A DNA stretch of 64,000 bases from Aphanomyces cochlioides (lineage: Eukaryota > Oomycota > Saprolegniomycetes > Saprolegniales > Verrucalvaceae). The notes under the pieces were generated by a model. That model searched no databases and was not told where the DNA came from. It saw only the letters and a program-made list of their open reading frames with translations. Of the stretch, positions 1 through 9,900 are shown piece by piece. The stretch's first letter is position 1. Every line of letters starts with the position of its first letter. A program made the position numbers and the translations under genes. The stretch is from positions 1,116,001 through 1,180,000 of the forward strand of contig JAHQRK010000007.1 in the NCBI GenBank assembly GCA_019828595.1, written 5' to 3'.

Positions 1-2
1 AA

Positions 3-761
3 ACTGTGCGTCTGCTGAAAGAGACGATTGAATCCCTCCAAGGCTTTGCAGTGCAGCAGCAACGACTCGTCTTTGCTGGCACGGAACTCGAAGACGACTG
101 GACGCTTGGAGATTATCAAATTCCCCAAGACGCGACGGTGCATTTGATGCTTCGTCTCCGCGGCGGCGGTGTCGAAGCTGCTCGATTATTTGCAGACGTG
201 GAGGATGAGCAGCTCCTCGAGCAGCACGAGTTTGCGTCGACAGGTCCACCCTGGCGAGCTGTCGATGTTGGTCTCAACATCCAAGGCGTTTGCACCAACG
301 GCGCGTGCGAAGCCAAGGGCCAGCACGTCATTGCGCCTGTCAAGTGGATGCCATTCAACCTACAAAGACACACCGCCAAGTGCCCAATGTGCCGCTTGAC
401 CATTGAGCCAAAGACATGTGGCTTTTACAAATGTCGTTGGCGCTTTGAAGGCTTGAAACTCGAAGCCCACGAGCACGTGAGCAGTCCATGGGCTGTCGCG
501 GATGGCGAGGTCTACCACAGCCTCAGCGCTGACGAGAGCAAGCAAGTGGCGTGGGAAAGCCTCGTGATCATTCCAATGCCACTGCGCGTCGACAGCGACT
601 GCGTCTTTTGCATGGACAAGTTGGCCGACCAGACCAAAGTTTTTAGTCCTCCATGCGGCCACTTGGTTCATCGAACTTGTGTCATGCTCTGGGGATCCTA
701 CTGCAAAGCCAACCACGCCGACGTCACGTGTCCAACCTGTCGAGCTGCCATTCAACTCTAA
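3..761 (+). CDS. Ubiquitin-like / RING-H2 protein, 5' partial
   Basis: The frame is open from the window edge, so the true start lies upstream; the first in-frame triplet that could initiate is only a GTG. Three parts are visible. The C-terminal half of a ubiquitin fold comes first (QQRLVFAG, then a pattern like ubiquitin's TL.DY.I, ending LRLRGGG). A middle Cys-rich block follows (C-x4-C, CPMC, C-x4-C around GFYKCRW). A C-terminal RING-H2 ends the protein, with C-x2-C, CGH, H-x2-C and final CPTC. Such architecture suggests a ubiquitin ligase or ubiquitin-like adaptor; that is inference. It is the first of three tandem paralogues, and the next begins about 240 bp downstream. No intron is needed. 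Confidence 0.8.
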   Translation, partial: TVRLLKETIESLQGFAVQQQRLVFAGTELEDDWTLGDYQIPQDATVHLMLRLRGGGVEAARLFADVEDEQLLEQHEFASTGPPWRAVDVGLNIQGVCTNGACEAKGQHVIAPVKWMPFNLQRHTAKCPMCRLTIEPKTCGFYKCRWRFEGLKLEAHEHVSSPWAVADGEVYHSLSADESKQVAWESLVIIPMPLRVDSDCVFCMDKLADQTKVFSPPCGHLVHRTCVMLWGSYCKANHADVTCPTCRAAIQL

Positions 762-1004
762 TCGCTGCCATGGAATTCAAAATCTCCGCCAGGACAATGC
801 ATCGTCGTCGTCGTTCCGCCACCAACTTCAGCAGCTTGATAAGCATAAAACCTTGAGTAATACCGCCAGGGAAGGACTTCAAGTCTTGCTTGTCATCCTT
901 GGCTAGCGTCGGCTTGGGCTCAAGGCTAGCAGGAGAGACCGTTGGAGTTTGGGACAGGGACGACGTGGTCAGCGAGGCTCAGTTTAGATTTTTCGACCAG
1001 AGCA

Positions 1005-2102
1005 ATGAGTGTATTAGTGCCTGTGCTGGTGACTGACGTCAAGGATGAAGAGGAGCCGCGCGTCGTCGACGTGGCTGTTCAGACGGAAGAGCTCGATGAA
1101 CTGACAGTCAAGCAATGGAAGAACAAGATTGCTGACGCGCTTGGACTGGAAGAATGCCTCATGACATTGCGATTCTATGGCCATCGTCTTTGTGAAGATG
1201 ACGAAGCCAAGCATTATCTCCCTTCGCTGCAACTTTGTCGTGGCATCCGTTGGATGTTTCGGTTCAATCGCTCGTCCTGTCGGGGGAATGCCATCCTCTA
1301 CTATGTCAAGATGCTCACGGGAAGAACAATTACATTACAAGGGAGCAGTAGCGACACGATTGAAGCTGTCAAACTGGACATTGAGGATGCTGAGGGTATT
1401 CCTCCAGTCCAACAGCGATTGATCTTTGCAGGCAAACAACTCGAAGATGAACAGACACTTGGCAACTACAACATCCAAAAGGAATCTACCTTGCATTTGG
1501 TGATGCCTCTTCGCGGAGGAGGAGCGCTCTTTGCCGATGTCGAGAACAGCCAGCACTTGCAGCAACACAGAGTGTCGTACGGCGGTCCCACGTGGCGCAC
1601 GCTTCGTCATGGCCTCAACATTGAAGGCAAATGCTTGAATCGACAGTGTCGGGCCTTTGGAAAGCTCGTGATTGAGCCCATTTTGTTGAATCCTTTCAAC
1701 TTGCTGAGCCACTCGATGAAATGTCCAATATGCCGCGCTCATGTGAAGCCCATCACGTGTGGGTTTTACCAATGTCGATGGCGGTTTGAAGGCGTGAAAG
1801 CCCCCTCGATGATGCAAATGTGCAGCGCGTGGTCTGTGGCGGACGGAGACAAGTACCATCGATTTAGCTCGGACGAGTGCAATCTTGTCGAGTGGGAAAG
1901 TCTCTTGATTATTCCAATGCCTCTGGGGGACGACTCGTGTGCGGTTTGCTACGGCAGTCTCAGTCGTCATACTCTTCTCCACCATCCCCCGTGCAACCAC
2001 AAGGTGCATGCCACGTGCTTGAAAGCCTGGACGAAGAGATGCTTGAGCATGCACCGCACAGTCGCGTGTCCAACCTGCCATGCAGTCCTGGAAATTCTTT
2101 GA
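1005..2102 (+). CDS. Ubiquitin-like / RING-H2 protein, full-length paralogue
   Basis: I start at ATG 1005 because the longer frame begins only with TTG at 942. The protein has 365 residues. A divergent ubiquitin-like domain (about residues 35-105) is followed by a second one much closer to ubiquitin (about 106-180, beginning MLTGRTITL, with [13 protein letters not shown] and the terminal LRGGG). Then come a Cys-rich block (C-x4-[12 protein letters not shown]) and a C-terminal RING-H2 (CAVC, CNH, H-x2-C, CPTC). The residues after GG are not cleaved off as in polyubiquitin; they lead straight into the zinc-binding part. It is tandem with the genes on either side and single-exon. Family membership is clear; E3 ligase activity is inferred from the RING. 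Confidence 0.82.
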   Translation: MSVLVPVLVTDVKDEEEPRVVDVAVQTEELDELTVKQWKNKIADALGLEECLMTLRFYGHRLCEDDEAKHYLPSLQLCRGIRWMFRFNRSSCRGNAILYYVKMLTGRTITLQGSSSDTIEAVKLDIEDAEGIPPVQQRLIFAGKQLEDEQTLGNYNIQKESTLHLVMPLRGGGALFADVENSQHLQQHRVSYGGPTWRTLRHGLNIEGKCLNRQCRAFGKLVIEPILLNPFNLLSHSMKCPICRAHVKPITCGFYQCRWRFEGVKAPSMMQMCSAWSVADGDKYHRFSSDECNLVEWESLLIIPMPLGDDSCAVCYGSLSRHTLLHHPPCNHKVHATCLKAWTKRCLSMHRTVACPTCHAVLEIL

Positions 2103-2329
2103 AGAGACCAAGGGGGGATTCTGGGGCGATATAGGGGGACATGCCTGAGAGTAACGAGAAACAATGCCATGCATTCCATTAAGTGCTTCATGGCTAATAT
2201 TACCGAGGGAGAAGGTCGAACGACTTCAAATCTCGTGGCTAAGAAGAGTTGTGGCAGTTGAATCCCCCTCGCTTTCCCGGATCTCAACCATTGTTCAACG
2301 GTCAGTTTTGTTTTCACCCTGCTGATCTC

Positions 2330-3396
2330 ATGCAAGTGTTGTGGCTCGATCCAGTGACGAAAGAAGCGAAGGGAACGCTTCGTCTGTCGGAAGAAGTACA
2401 TCGTGCAGGAAGCGTCGAAAGGATCAAGAACAACATCGCGGCGAGATTGGCGGTGGATGCAAACGGGAGAAAGACACTGAAGCTCTATGGCGAGCCACTT
2501 CCCAGTGGTGAAATTGCATCGTACCTCCCTTGCTTCCAGTCAAACTCCCCCCGCTTTGTCTTCACTTATGATCTCTTGAGCCGCTTCAGTGGATCTGTCT
2601 TTGTGTGCGTTCCTGGAAAAGGAACTCTTGTCGTTGACACTACTCCCAACATGCTCGTGGATGAGGTGGCTCAAGTCGTCCAAGACAAAACAAATATTCC
2701 ACGCGTCGACCTAACAGTGCTATGGGGCGGACGGAGTTTGCAGGGCCATCGGTCGTTAAAAGCGTATGGAATTGTCGACGATGCGACTCTGAACGCGTCA
2801 TTTCGATTGCTAGGCGGCTCCATTCTTCCTACATGCCTCTTTGCTGATGTCTCTGATGGGACGAACCTTGAGCTGAGACTGTCGTCACCAATTGGCCCAA
2901 AGTGGCGGCTTGAATGTTGAAGGCCGATGCGGGAATCCTTCCTGCGCTGCCTTCGCTAAGTTGGTGATTGCGCCAATGCAATGGCGACCTTTCAACCTGC
3001 TGGCGCACACCGTGCAATGCCCGATCTGCAGTTCGAGATTGACGCCGTTGACTTGTGGCTTCAGTTTGTGTCAATGGAGATTTGAAGGCGTCCAAGTTGG
3101 CACTGGTGTGCACATGGGCAGCCCGTGGCAAAGAGCCACAGGAGACATATTTACCACCGATTTCGACACAGTAAGTTGGCGACATGGCAAAACTTGATGA
3201 TTACAGCGATACCACTTGACCCCAAAGTCTGCCCTATTTGTTTTGGATCTCTTGCCGACCAGCATCAGCCGTCACGAGTCCTTCCTTGTACCCACCGTGT
3301 CCATGAAAAGTGCTTGATGGAGTGGTCGAGAACATGTGAACGCCGTGATGTGTCCCAAAAGTGACCGACCTGTTGGGCTCCAGTGGACTCGCAGTG
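2330..3396 (+). pseudogene. Third ubiquitin-like/RING paralogue, decayed
   Basis: The N-terminal frame (ATG 2330) encodes two ubiquitin-like domains aligned with the upstream paralogue, then breaks near 2908. There about 14 bases are missing after the conserved G-P-x-W-R, shifting into the frame used from about 2910 (GLNVEGRC, CPIC, CGF). A second shift near 3170-3185 moves to the frame carrying the RING start (CPIC, PCTHRVH). Finally a TGA at 3361-3363 replaces the codon of the first Cys of the last CPxC pair, followed by PTC and a stop at 3394-3396. Three independent lesions make this a pseudogene rather than a spliced gene; no plausible GT..AG intron repairs the first shift. Confidence 0.75.
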
Positions 3397-4549
3397 AGCT
3401 CCCCAAGTGTGTTTCCCTGCATCTAATAAGTTCATTGCTTTATTCGCTTGTCGTTCTTTCAGGTTCTGAGGCGCGGGGAATTCTCGCATGGACATAAAGC
3501 ATGAGGCAATCGTTGTATGGCCAGCGATGGACATTTGAGCCGAGTGAAATCAGTTTTATACCTTCTTGGACATTTCTCGAGATTTATGGTGACCGATGCC
3601 CCACCGCAGCTTCCGTCGCGTCTTCCATCTCTCTGCCAACCTTGTCAAGTGACGAAATCCTTCCATAAGATTCGAAGAAAGATCGTTCTCTCGTCATCTT
3701 AACAAACATCCATGTCATCATGAACCATCATCCAGATGGAACACCCCATGTCACGAACTGAAATCTCAGCGGTATACAAACATCAAGTATAATATTTAAA
3801 TAGTATTATATTCCAATCATAACAGTATTTAAATAGTGTGAACATTACATTGTCGAGTCGTCATCCAGCAAATCCAAGCTGCCAACCGATCTCGAATGCC
3901 GAGAAATTATACATAATCATCAATTTCAGCTAAGATGACGTGGAATACAAGCTAGAAATGTCCTGCTTGGAGAGATATCTTCCTCTTGATAGTACTTACA
4001 CTATTTAAAGTGTAGACGAGCCAGCTGCTCGTTCGTTCGTTCGAAACTGGTCCTCCAATGACGTCACTCTCCCAACAAAATTCTCTTTAGAATGTTTGTC
4101 ATTTGACAGAATGTTTGTATTACTCCAGTGCAGTTGGGAGCAAACGGCAAAATTGCACATGCCATGTCACAAACCATCCAAAGCACATTGGCATCCAACG
4201 ACATTCTGACCGCATTCAAAAAATCCCGCGGAGTCTTTCATAGCATGTCAGTTCTTCCAACGTGGGAGAAAAAGCAATCGACTGTCGAATGTCGAAGCTT
4301 CGACCCCAATCACACGAAACAGAGTATACGAAAATATTGAATTTATTTAAACAGGATATGATAATATACAGTAAAACTTAGATGAATTAGTCAAATGATA
4401 GTGATAAGATAAGGACAACTATTCACTTCTACAGGTAATTTACAATTCAAGCCTTCCGAAAATCTGGGTTGTCGCCGTTCGACTAATCGAGCAGACGCTC
4501 CTCTAGTGCCATCCTCCGACTCACGCGCTCTTACAGCGCCGCCACCGCC
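3397..4549. other. Intergenic, AT-rich, no supported gene
   Basis: No frame here has recognisable domains. The stretch 3780-4040 is AT-rich and carries repeated TATTTAAATAGT (around 3794 and 3828). The last 100 bases presumably hold the promoter and leader of the kinase gene. The open frame at 4128-4340 has no family features and is not called. Confidence 0.5.
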
Positions 4550-7144
4550 ATGATCCGCATGATGTCGTCTCATTCAATCACAATTGACGAAGACTTGAGT
4601 GCGCCGCCGACGCCGCCGTCGTCTTTGTCAACGTCACGGCCGTCCGTGCTGCGATGTCTTCCGTTTCTCATTTGTAGCGCCACGCTGGCTGTCGTCGCCG
4701 CACCGTTGACGCTCCTTTCGTCGTTTTTGGCCGCTCTATCGCGCAAACGCTTCGCGTCGTGGCATGTTTTGCTCCTGGAATGTCTCTGGGCGATGAAATG
4801 GCGTCTCCTGCGCTTTGTGAAAGCTCCCCAGGCGAAACCCACCGCGTGTGCTTTGTACTCCAACCCGTCGTATGGCACAGTGTTCTTTGGCGCGTGGAAT
4901 CTCCTCGATGTCGTCTTTGTGCTCGTTCCGGTGTCGCTCGTTGTCGCCTCAGTTTTGATCGTTTTCAATGTCGCCTTTGGCACTCTCTCGACCGCCACGA
5001 TCGCTATCGAGTCGACCGTCGCTGTTGTCGCTCTCGTCGGCGGTGCATTAAGCGCCCGATCGATCGTTTTCAATGGCGCCCTTCCCTTCTTCACGGCGTT
5101 TGCACTGCCGGAGACTCCCTTTGCGAGGGGAAACTACGCTATGCCTCAAACCCCAACCGACGGCGATGGGTTCCACACGTCGTATCATCTCGACGCCAAG
5201 CTCACGACGCTCTTGACGCCCAGTCGTTCCTTCCTCGCTGATCTCTTCCAGCGCTACACGAACAGCGTCGAGTCCACCGCGAAACGAGTCCAAAGGTGGA
5301 GCGATCCAACGCCAATGTTGCCCGTCCTGGACACGCCCATGTCGTCCGCCAGTGAAAGCGACGGATCTCCTCGTCCTCTTTCTTCCGATGAAGACGACAG
5401 CAGCGCCAGTTCTCCGCGTGATTTCGTCCGCCCGTCGTCTTCCTTGGCTCCATTGAACGTTCAAACTTGCGCCGCACTGATCAAGCGCAATTTCCAACGA
5501 CGAATCCATCGCCCCGCGCCTTCGCGCCGACAATCTCTTCACCGCCACCATTCCGCCATCGTTTCCTTTGCGCCGTCGGCTCCCCCTGCGGCGGACGTCC
5601 TCAGCGCTCCCGTCCCTCTGAGGCAGCTTGCCCCCATCAACACCAGACAACAAATTGGCCGTCGCCCTGCATCCGTGACGTCTTCCAGCGATGAGGAAGA
5701 CTTTCAAACACTGTGCGATACAGTCCTGAAGCGCTCGACGCCTCGTGCTCCGCATCAGCCGCTCCTGTCGCCGTCGTACGACCGACTGAGCCCTCGATCT
5801 AGCAGTCTTTCCTCGAGCAAAACGTCGTCGCGGCCTGTAAGTCGTAGTTTAGCAGGTGCTGCGCTCGACGACGAAGCGCTTCCGCCTTGTTTCACAGCGT
5901 TTGCTCCCAAGCGCGTCGCTCCAAACACATCGTTCCATCTCGTCGTCGGATGCCACTTGGCCCATGAGCTCGACGAAGTGAAGGAGCTTTTAGCAGAGGT
6001 TGGACAGCGTCCAGCCGCTCGGACACTTTCTCTAGACGACGTGTTGCCGCGGGGAACGCGCGTGACGATCTCTATCGACGTGCCACCGGGATTTCAAGTG
6101 CTGAGCCCGAGTTTGCACCAAACCATGACGTGGCGCGCTGACGTGGACACAATTGCGTTTCATTTATTCGCGCAAGGATCGTTGTTGCGGTCCAATGCGC
6201 CGCATTCGATCCTTGTCAAAGTTGTCGCGCAGTCGTTCGTTGGCGTGTTGCATTGCTGCGTCGTCGTCGGTCCATCCGGCGTCTCCAAGGCCCAGCAGTG
6301 CGAAGACGCTTGGTTCGACATGGAGCCTGTGAGCGACCCCTTGGAAGTCCTCGAGCCTGGCTACGAAGAGATCAACTACGACGAGCTGCGTTTGATCAAA
6401 TGGATCGGCCAAGGACACTTTGGCGACGCCTACTTGGCCGAGTACAAGCAAAAACAAGTCGTCGTCAAGATGCTGCGGAAGCACGACATCCCCGCGCTTC
6501 AGCATGAAGCTGCCGTGCTGTCCATGTTTGGCCATCATCCTTGTGTCGTTCCTTTTGTCGGCGCTTGCACAGACGCAGGTTCCCCGCTGGCAGTCGTGAC
6601 CGAGTACATGCCACTTGGGTCGCTGTCGTGTCTCGTGACTGCGCCAGACGCCGTGGCTCGCTTTCCATCGTCTATTCGTTCCAATATGCTTCGAGATGCA
6701 GCGAACGGTCTTGCCCATCTGCACAGCTCGGAGTTCCTCCACCGCGACGTCGCGGCGCGGAATTGCTTTGTGGATGCGCATGAACAAGTCAAAGTGGGCG
6801 ATTTCGGACTCGCGCGTCGTGGCTACGTCGTGGAATCGGCCGCCCCCGTCGTGGGGCCGCTCAAATGGATGGCTCCGGAGACTTTACAACCTCCGTATGT
6901 GTTTTCCCAAGCGTCGGATGTCTTTGCCTTTGGCGTGACGATGTGGGAAGTCTACCACGGCCAAGCCCCATATGCCGACTTGGATCCAATGCAAGTGGCC
7001 GTCCGCGTCTGTGAGGGCGACAGGCTTCCCCTCAACGGGACCGAAATCCCGCGACCTCACGTCGATTTAATCGCGCGATGCTTTGATCCCCAGCCGGACA
7101 AACGACCGAGCATGGTGGAAATTTACAACCATCTCAGTCACTAA
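4550..7144 (+). CDS. Transmembrane tyrosine-kinase-like (TKL) protein kinase
   Basis: 864 residues, single exon, start ATG 4550 in a GCCGCCACCGCC context. Two hydrophobic blocks (about residues 33-62 and 115-170) predict membrane insertion. A long Ser/Pro-rich linker follows (about 240-450, many SSSDE and SPR stretches). A beta-rich segment comes next (about 455-590, with RGTRVTISIDV and TMTWRADV). The kinase domain occupies about 608-860: glycine loop GQGHFG, ATP lysine in VVVKML, catalytic HRDVAARN, DFGLAR, APETL, and a W-E-V-Y helix. HRDVAARN is tyrosine-kinase-like, a known feature of some TKL kinases, so substrate specificity is open. A paralogue with the same order of parts lies at 34349-36738. 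It probably signals from a membrane. Confidence 0.88.
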   Translation: MIRMMSSHSITIDEDLSAPPTPPSSLSTSRPSVLRCLPFLICSATLAVVAAPLTLLSSFLAALSRKRFASWHVLLLECLWAMKWRLLRFVKAPQAKPTACALYSNPSYGTVFFGAWNLLDVVFVLVPVSLVVASVLIVFNVAFGTLSTATIAIESTVAVVALVGGALSARSIVFNGALPFFTAFALPETPFARGNYAMPQTPTDGDGFHTSYHLDAKLTTLLTPSRSFLADLFQRYTNSVESTAKRVQRWSDPTPMLPVLDTPMSSASESDGSPRPLSSDEDDSSASSPRDFVRPSSSLAPLNVQTCAALIKRNFQRRIHRPAPSRRQSLHRHHSAIVSFAPSAPPAADVLSAPVPLRQLAPINTRQQIGRRPASVTSSSDEEDFQTLCDTVLKRSTPRAPHQPLLSPSYDRLSPRSSSLSSSKTSSRPVSRSLAGAALDDEALPPCFTAFAPKRVAPNTSFHLVVGCHLAHELDEVKELLAEVGQRPAARTLSLDDVLPRGTRVTISIDVPPGFQVLSPSLHQTMTWRADVDTIAFHLFAQGSLLRSNAPHSILVKVVAQSFVGVLHCCVVVGPSGVSKAQQCEDAWFDMEPVSDPLEVLEPGYEEINYDELRLIKWIGQGHFGDAYLAEYKQKQVVVKMLRKHDIPALQHEAAVLSMFGHHPCVVPFVGACTDAGSPLAVVTEYMPLGSLSCLVTAPDAVARFPSSIRSNMLRDAANGLAHLHSSEFLHRDVAARNCFVDAHEQVKVGDFGLARRGYVVESAAPVVGPLKWMAPETLQPPYVFSQASDVFAFGVTMWEVYHGQAPYADLDPMQVAVRVCEGDRLPLNGTEIPRPHVDLIARCFDPQPDKRPSMVEIYNHLSH

Positions 7145-7318
7145 GTAAATATTGTCTGTTGTGTCTTTGTTCTTCATCGAGAGGGCGTTCTTGGAGCTAG
7201 GACGAGGGGGGGAGCATCGGGGGCTTGCCAGGGAGTCGAGATGTTCCTTGTCATAGACGCAGCTTGCGAGGGGAGTCAAGGGGAATAGAGTAGGGAAAGC
7301 TTTTCAAGGAGTTGTGCA

Positions 7319-9697
7319 TTAGAATGGACATAATTGCGCCAAGATAAGCTGGGAAACACGCTCTCGAACATGCTCATCCGTGGACGAGACGATCGTTTTG
7401 TTCTCTGTCGTGACAAAGGTGAGCATTGTATCCTTGAACGACGCGACTGTGACTGCATTGGGCGTGCGTTCTTCGACGCGAATGGGACCGAAATCCATCT
7501 ACATTGAGCCACTGAGTTGTCGACTGCATGGAGTTTTGTACCTCCAAGTGCTGAAAGAGTAGATTCAGGTCCAGCTCGCCAAGCAAGACGTTGGTCTTTT
7601 CACGCACACAGAGCTTCTTGCTTGGAGTCGCTCCGGCTGCTTGATCGAGTGTATGCTGCCAGAAATCTCCCGCGACGGGTTTCAGCTCGACGTGGCCAGA
7701 TGCGTGTGAAAGCGTTGCATGGACTAGCGCTGCTGCTTGTTTGTCGACAAGCGTCAACGTCGTCTGCGCTGCAAGCTACGAGAAAAGAGTGAGCATGGTG
7801 TACACAACGACAGCACAAGTACTTCAGGATCGAGGATGGCGTCGACAGTCTTCTTCGTCTTGTTGACAACGACTGGATGCAAATGATGGAGCAAGACCGT
7901 CGATTCTTCCTCTCGAGTCACGATGAGCTCGTGGAGTTTTCGCACGCTTTGGCCATTTGGAACTTGTCTATCGAGGTCTCGTCAAGAACATGAAAGGGAA
8001 ATGCCGTACTGGAGATAGCAAGCGGGGAGAACGACTGTCTGGGGTTTGCATTCTGCAATGAGCATGTTGGCATTGTTGCATGAGAGACGAAAGTCAATCG
8101 GCGCATGGATGACCTCCATCAAGACATTCGGCTGGAACGGCCCCATGGCTTGCTGAGGGTTCACGTGGGGATCGATAAAGATGATCGCATTCGTCGCGCG
8201 GGTTTGAAGGCGAGGGATCAAGTGCACGACGTCGCCAAAGCGAACACTTGGATGGCTAGCAAAGATCACGCAGGGTTCCTAAGCGAATATGTAACGTCAA
8301 GACGTAGGGGACTGAGGGTATGTACGTCGAGGGGAAGGGGGGAACCGGGGGGGAGAATGCGCAAGTGGCCATGCTTGGCCATGGCAGCATGGACAAAGGG
8401 AGACTCGCCAGAGTACAACTAAGCGAGGATGTCAATAGATGCAGGGGACAGCTAGTAGACCTTTTGAATCTTGGAGTCGCAAAGCCACTGAGGCGCAAAT
8501 GTCGCGGCATCCAAGGGCGATGATGTTAAAAAGTAGATTGGGATCGGGCCATGATTGACAGCTTTGAGGAAAAGCTCCAAGTTTTCAAGCAAGTCAAAGA
8601 GAACGCCGTCAAAGAGGCACGGGATCAACGACGTTCCTTTGCGTGTGTAGACGGTGAGGAGGTGGCTCAAAAAGGTTTCAAGGCGCTTGTCGATCATGTG
8701 GATGTCTCTGTCAACTTTCAAGTTCGACACAAGCATGATATCTGCATCCTAGAGGAAACGAACGATGAAGATAGAGCCCATGGCAGCAACGATCGAGTTT
8801 ACCTTTAAATGCTGCATGTCTAGAGCTGCAGGATGACGATCTACTTCTGAAGACGCGGCCGGGACGTAAACCTTGGAGAAAAAATGTTAAGACGTGGAAG
8901 ACATCGGACTGCGCTTACGAGTTTTTCCATGGGGCTTTCCATGACCCAACAGCAAGAACCGAGAGCAAAGCCAGAACTGACTGCCGTGAGCTTGAGCTCG
9001 TATGACAATGTGAGCGTCTACGATTGACCCCATGAGGAATTCCAGCCTGGAAACGGACATAGACCTGGCGGAAGGAAACAAGCGTAATACGCTGCAAGCA
9101 GCGCTCAATCTCAAATTCCGTGTATGGTTCCGCCCATTTTTCGTATTCCATGCCCTAGTAATGGTTGTGACGAGGGGCTCGACTAGGCCGACAGTAGATA
9201 CCAAGAGGAGATCCTTGTCTGGAAACGACAGTGTCTTGATATCAGCGCGGGACATCCACCCTTTGTTGGCACTTCGTCGTCGTTTAAACATCTCGAGCAT
9301 TTCCAGGAGCATTCGCTTGCCAAAGCGCACGCATGGTTCTGTTGCAAAGATCGCACCCTGACATGTTGTCAGCAACGATCTATCTCGTAAGGTTTACCTT
9401 GAATGAAGTACGCTCCGTGAGTAGAGGCAGACCAAGCAAGCTCAAGTGGTTTGAAATCACAACGCAGTCGATTGAATCCACGTCGATTGCATGGAGACTC
9501 GGACCGTGGAAACGATATGGACCTTGGAGTGGCAAATGCACCAAAGCTTTCATATTCAAGCCGCAATCCAGCAAAACTTGGCGACCACACGTCCCAGCCA
9601 AGAAGGAAGAAACACCTTCTTCAGCATGGCCAAGCTGAATCTACAGAGAAAGTCCATCAATCAAACTCATGCATGCTTTCCTGCCGACCAACTTCAT
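7319..9697 (-). CDS. INTS9: Integrator complex subunit 9 (IntS9), 12 exons
   Basis: Exons (coding order, minus strand): 9697-9689, 9640-9398, 9357-9202, 9154-9065, 9017-8919, 8871-8803, 8748-8461, 8418-8326, 8278-8010, 7967-7823, 7775-7542, 7498-7319; 1875 nt, 624 residues (human about 658). Phases agree at every junction, introns are 40-54 nt, and the order of conserved blocks follows IntS9. These blocks are an MKL start, LLDCGL, VVISNH, IFATEP, VSSGFALGS, TSLIPC, HPSVRFGDVVH, APIDFRL and a C-terminal domain with VEER. IntS9 is the catalytically dead metallo-beta-lactamase/beta-CASP partner of IntS11 in snRNA 3' processing. The active-site HxHxDH is replaced by SNHLSLLG, as expected. It converges on the upstream kinase gene and is head-to-head with VPS33. 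Confidence 0.9.
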
Positions 9698-9900
9698 GCT
9701 GTCGCTGATACCTTGATCAAATATGTCCGGATACACAAAGCATAATTGTCCGTATACTTGAGAGATCCGGATAATACCATGTTTATACGGATGTTTCCTA
9801 TTATCCGGTTAAAGTGCTTTTAACCGGACATTTGTAATCCGGATACATCTTTATGGTATCCGAATTACCTAAGAAATGAAACGGCACAAAAATCACATCA
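9698..9900. promoter_or_regulatory. Bidirectional promoter INTS9/VPS33 with repeated TCCGGATA
   Basis: The 203 bp between two divergent start codons hold three exact copies of TCCGGATA (9726-9733, 9766-9773, 9838-9845). Degenerate relatives add to these: GTCCGTATAC, TATACGGAT, TTATCCGGTTAA, TTAACCGGACA and TATCCGAAT. Their density and both orientations suggest a shared regulator binding site or initiator. This is inference from sequence only. Confidence 0.55.

Noticed and set aside
942..1004. N-terminal extension of the second ubiquitin-like gene
   Set aside because: Begins with TTG; the first ATG is at 1005. The same reasoning was applied to the TTG/GTG-led extensions at 2249, 12278, 16098, 22585, 27132 and 31918.
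1335..2174. Minus-strand 279-codon frame
   Set aside because: Shadow of the ubiquitin-like/RING gene on the plus strand; no motif.
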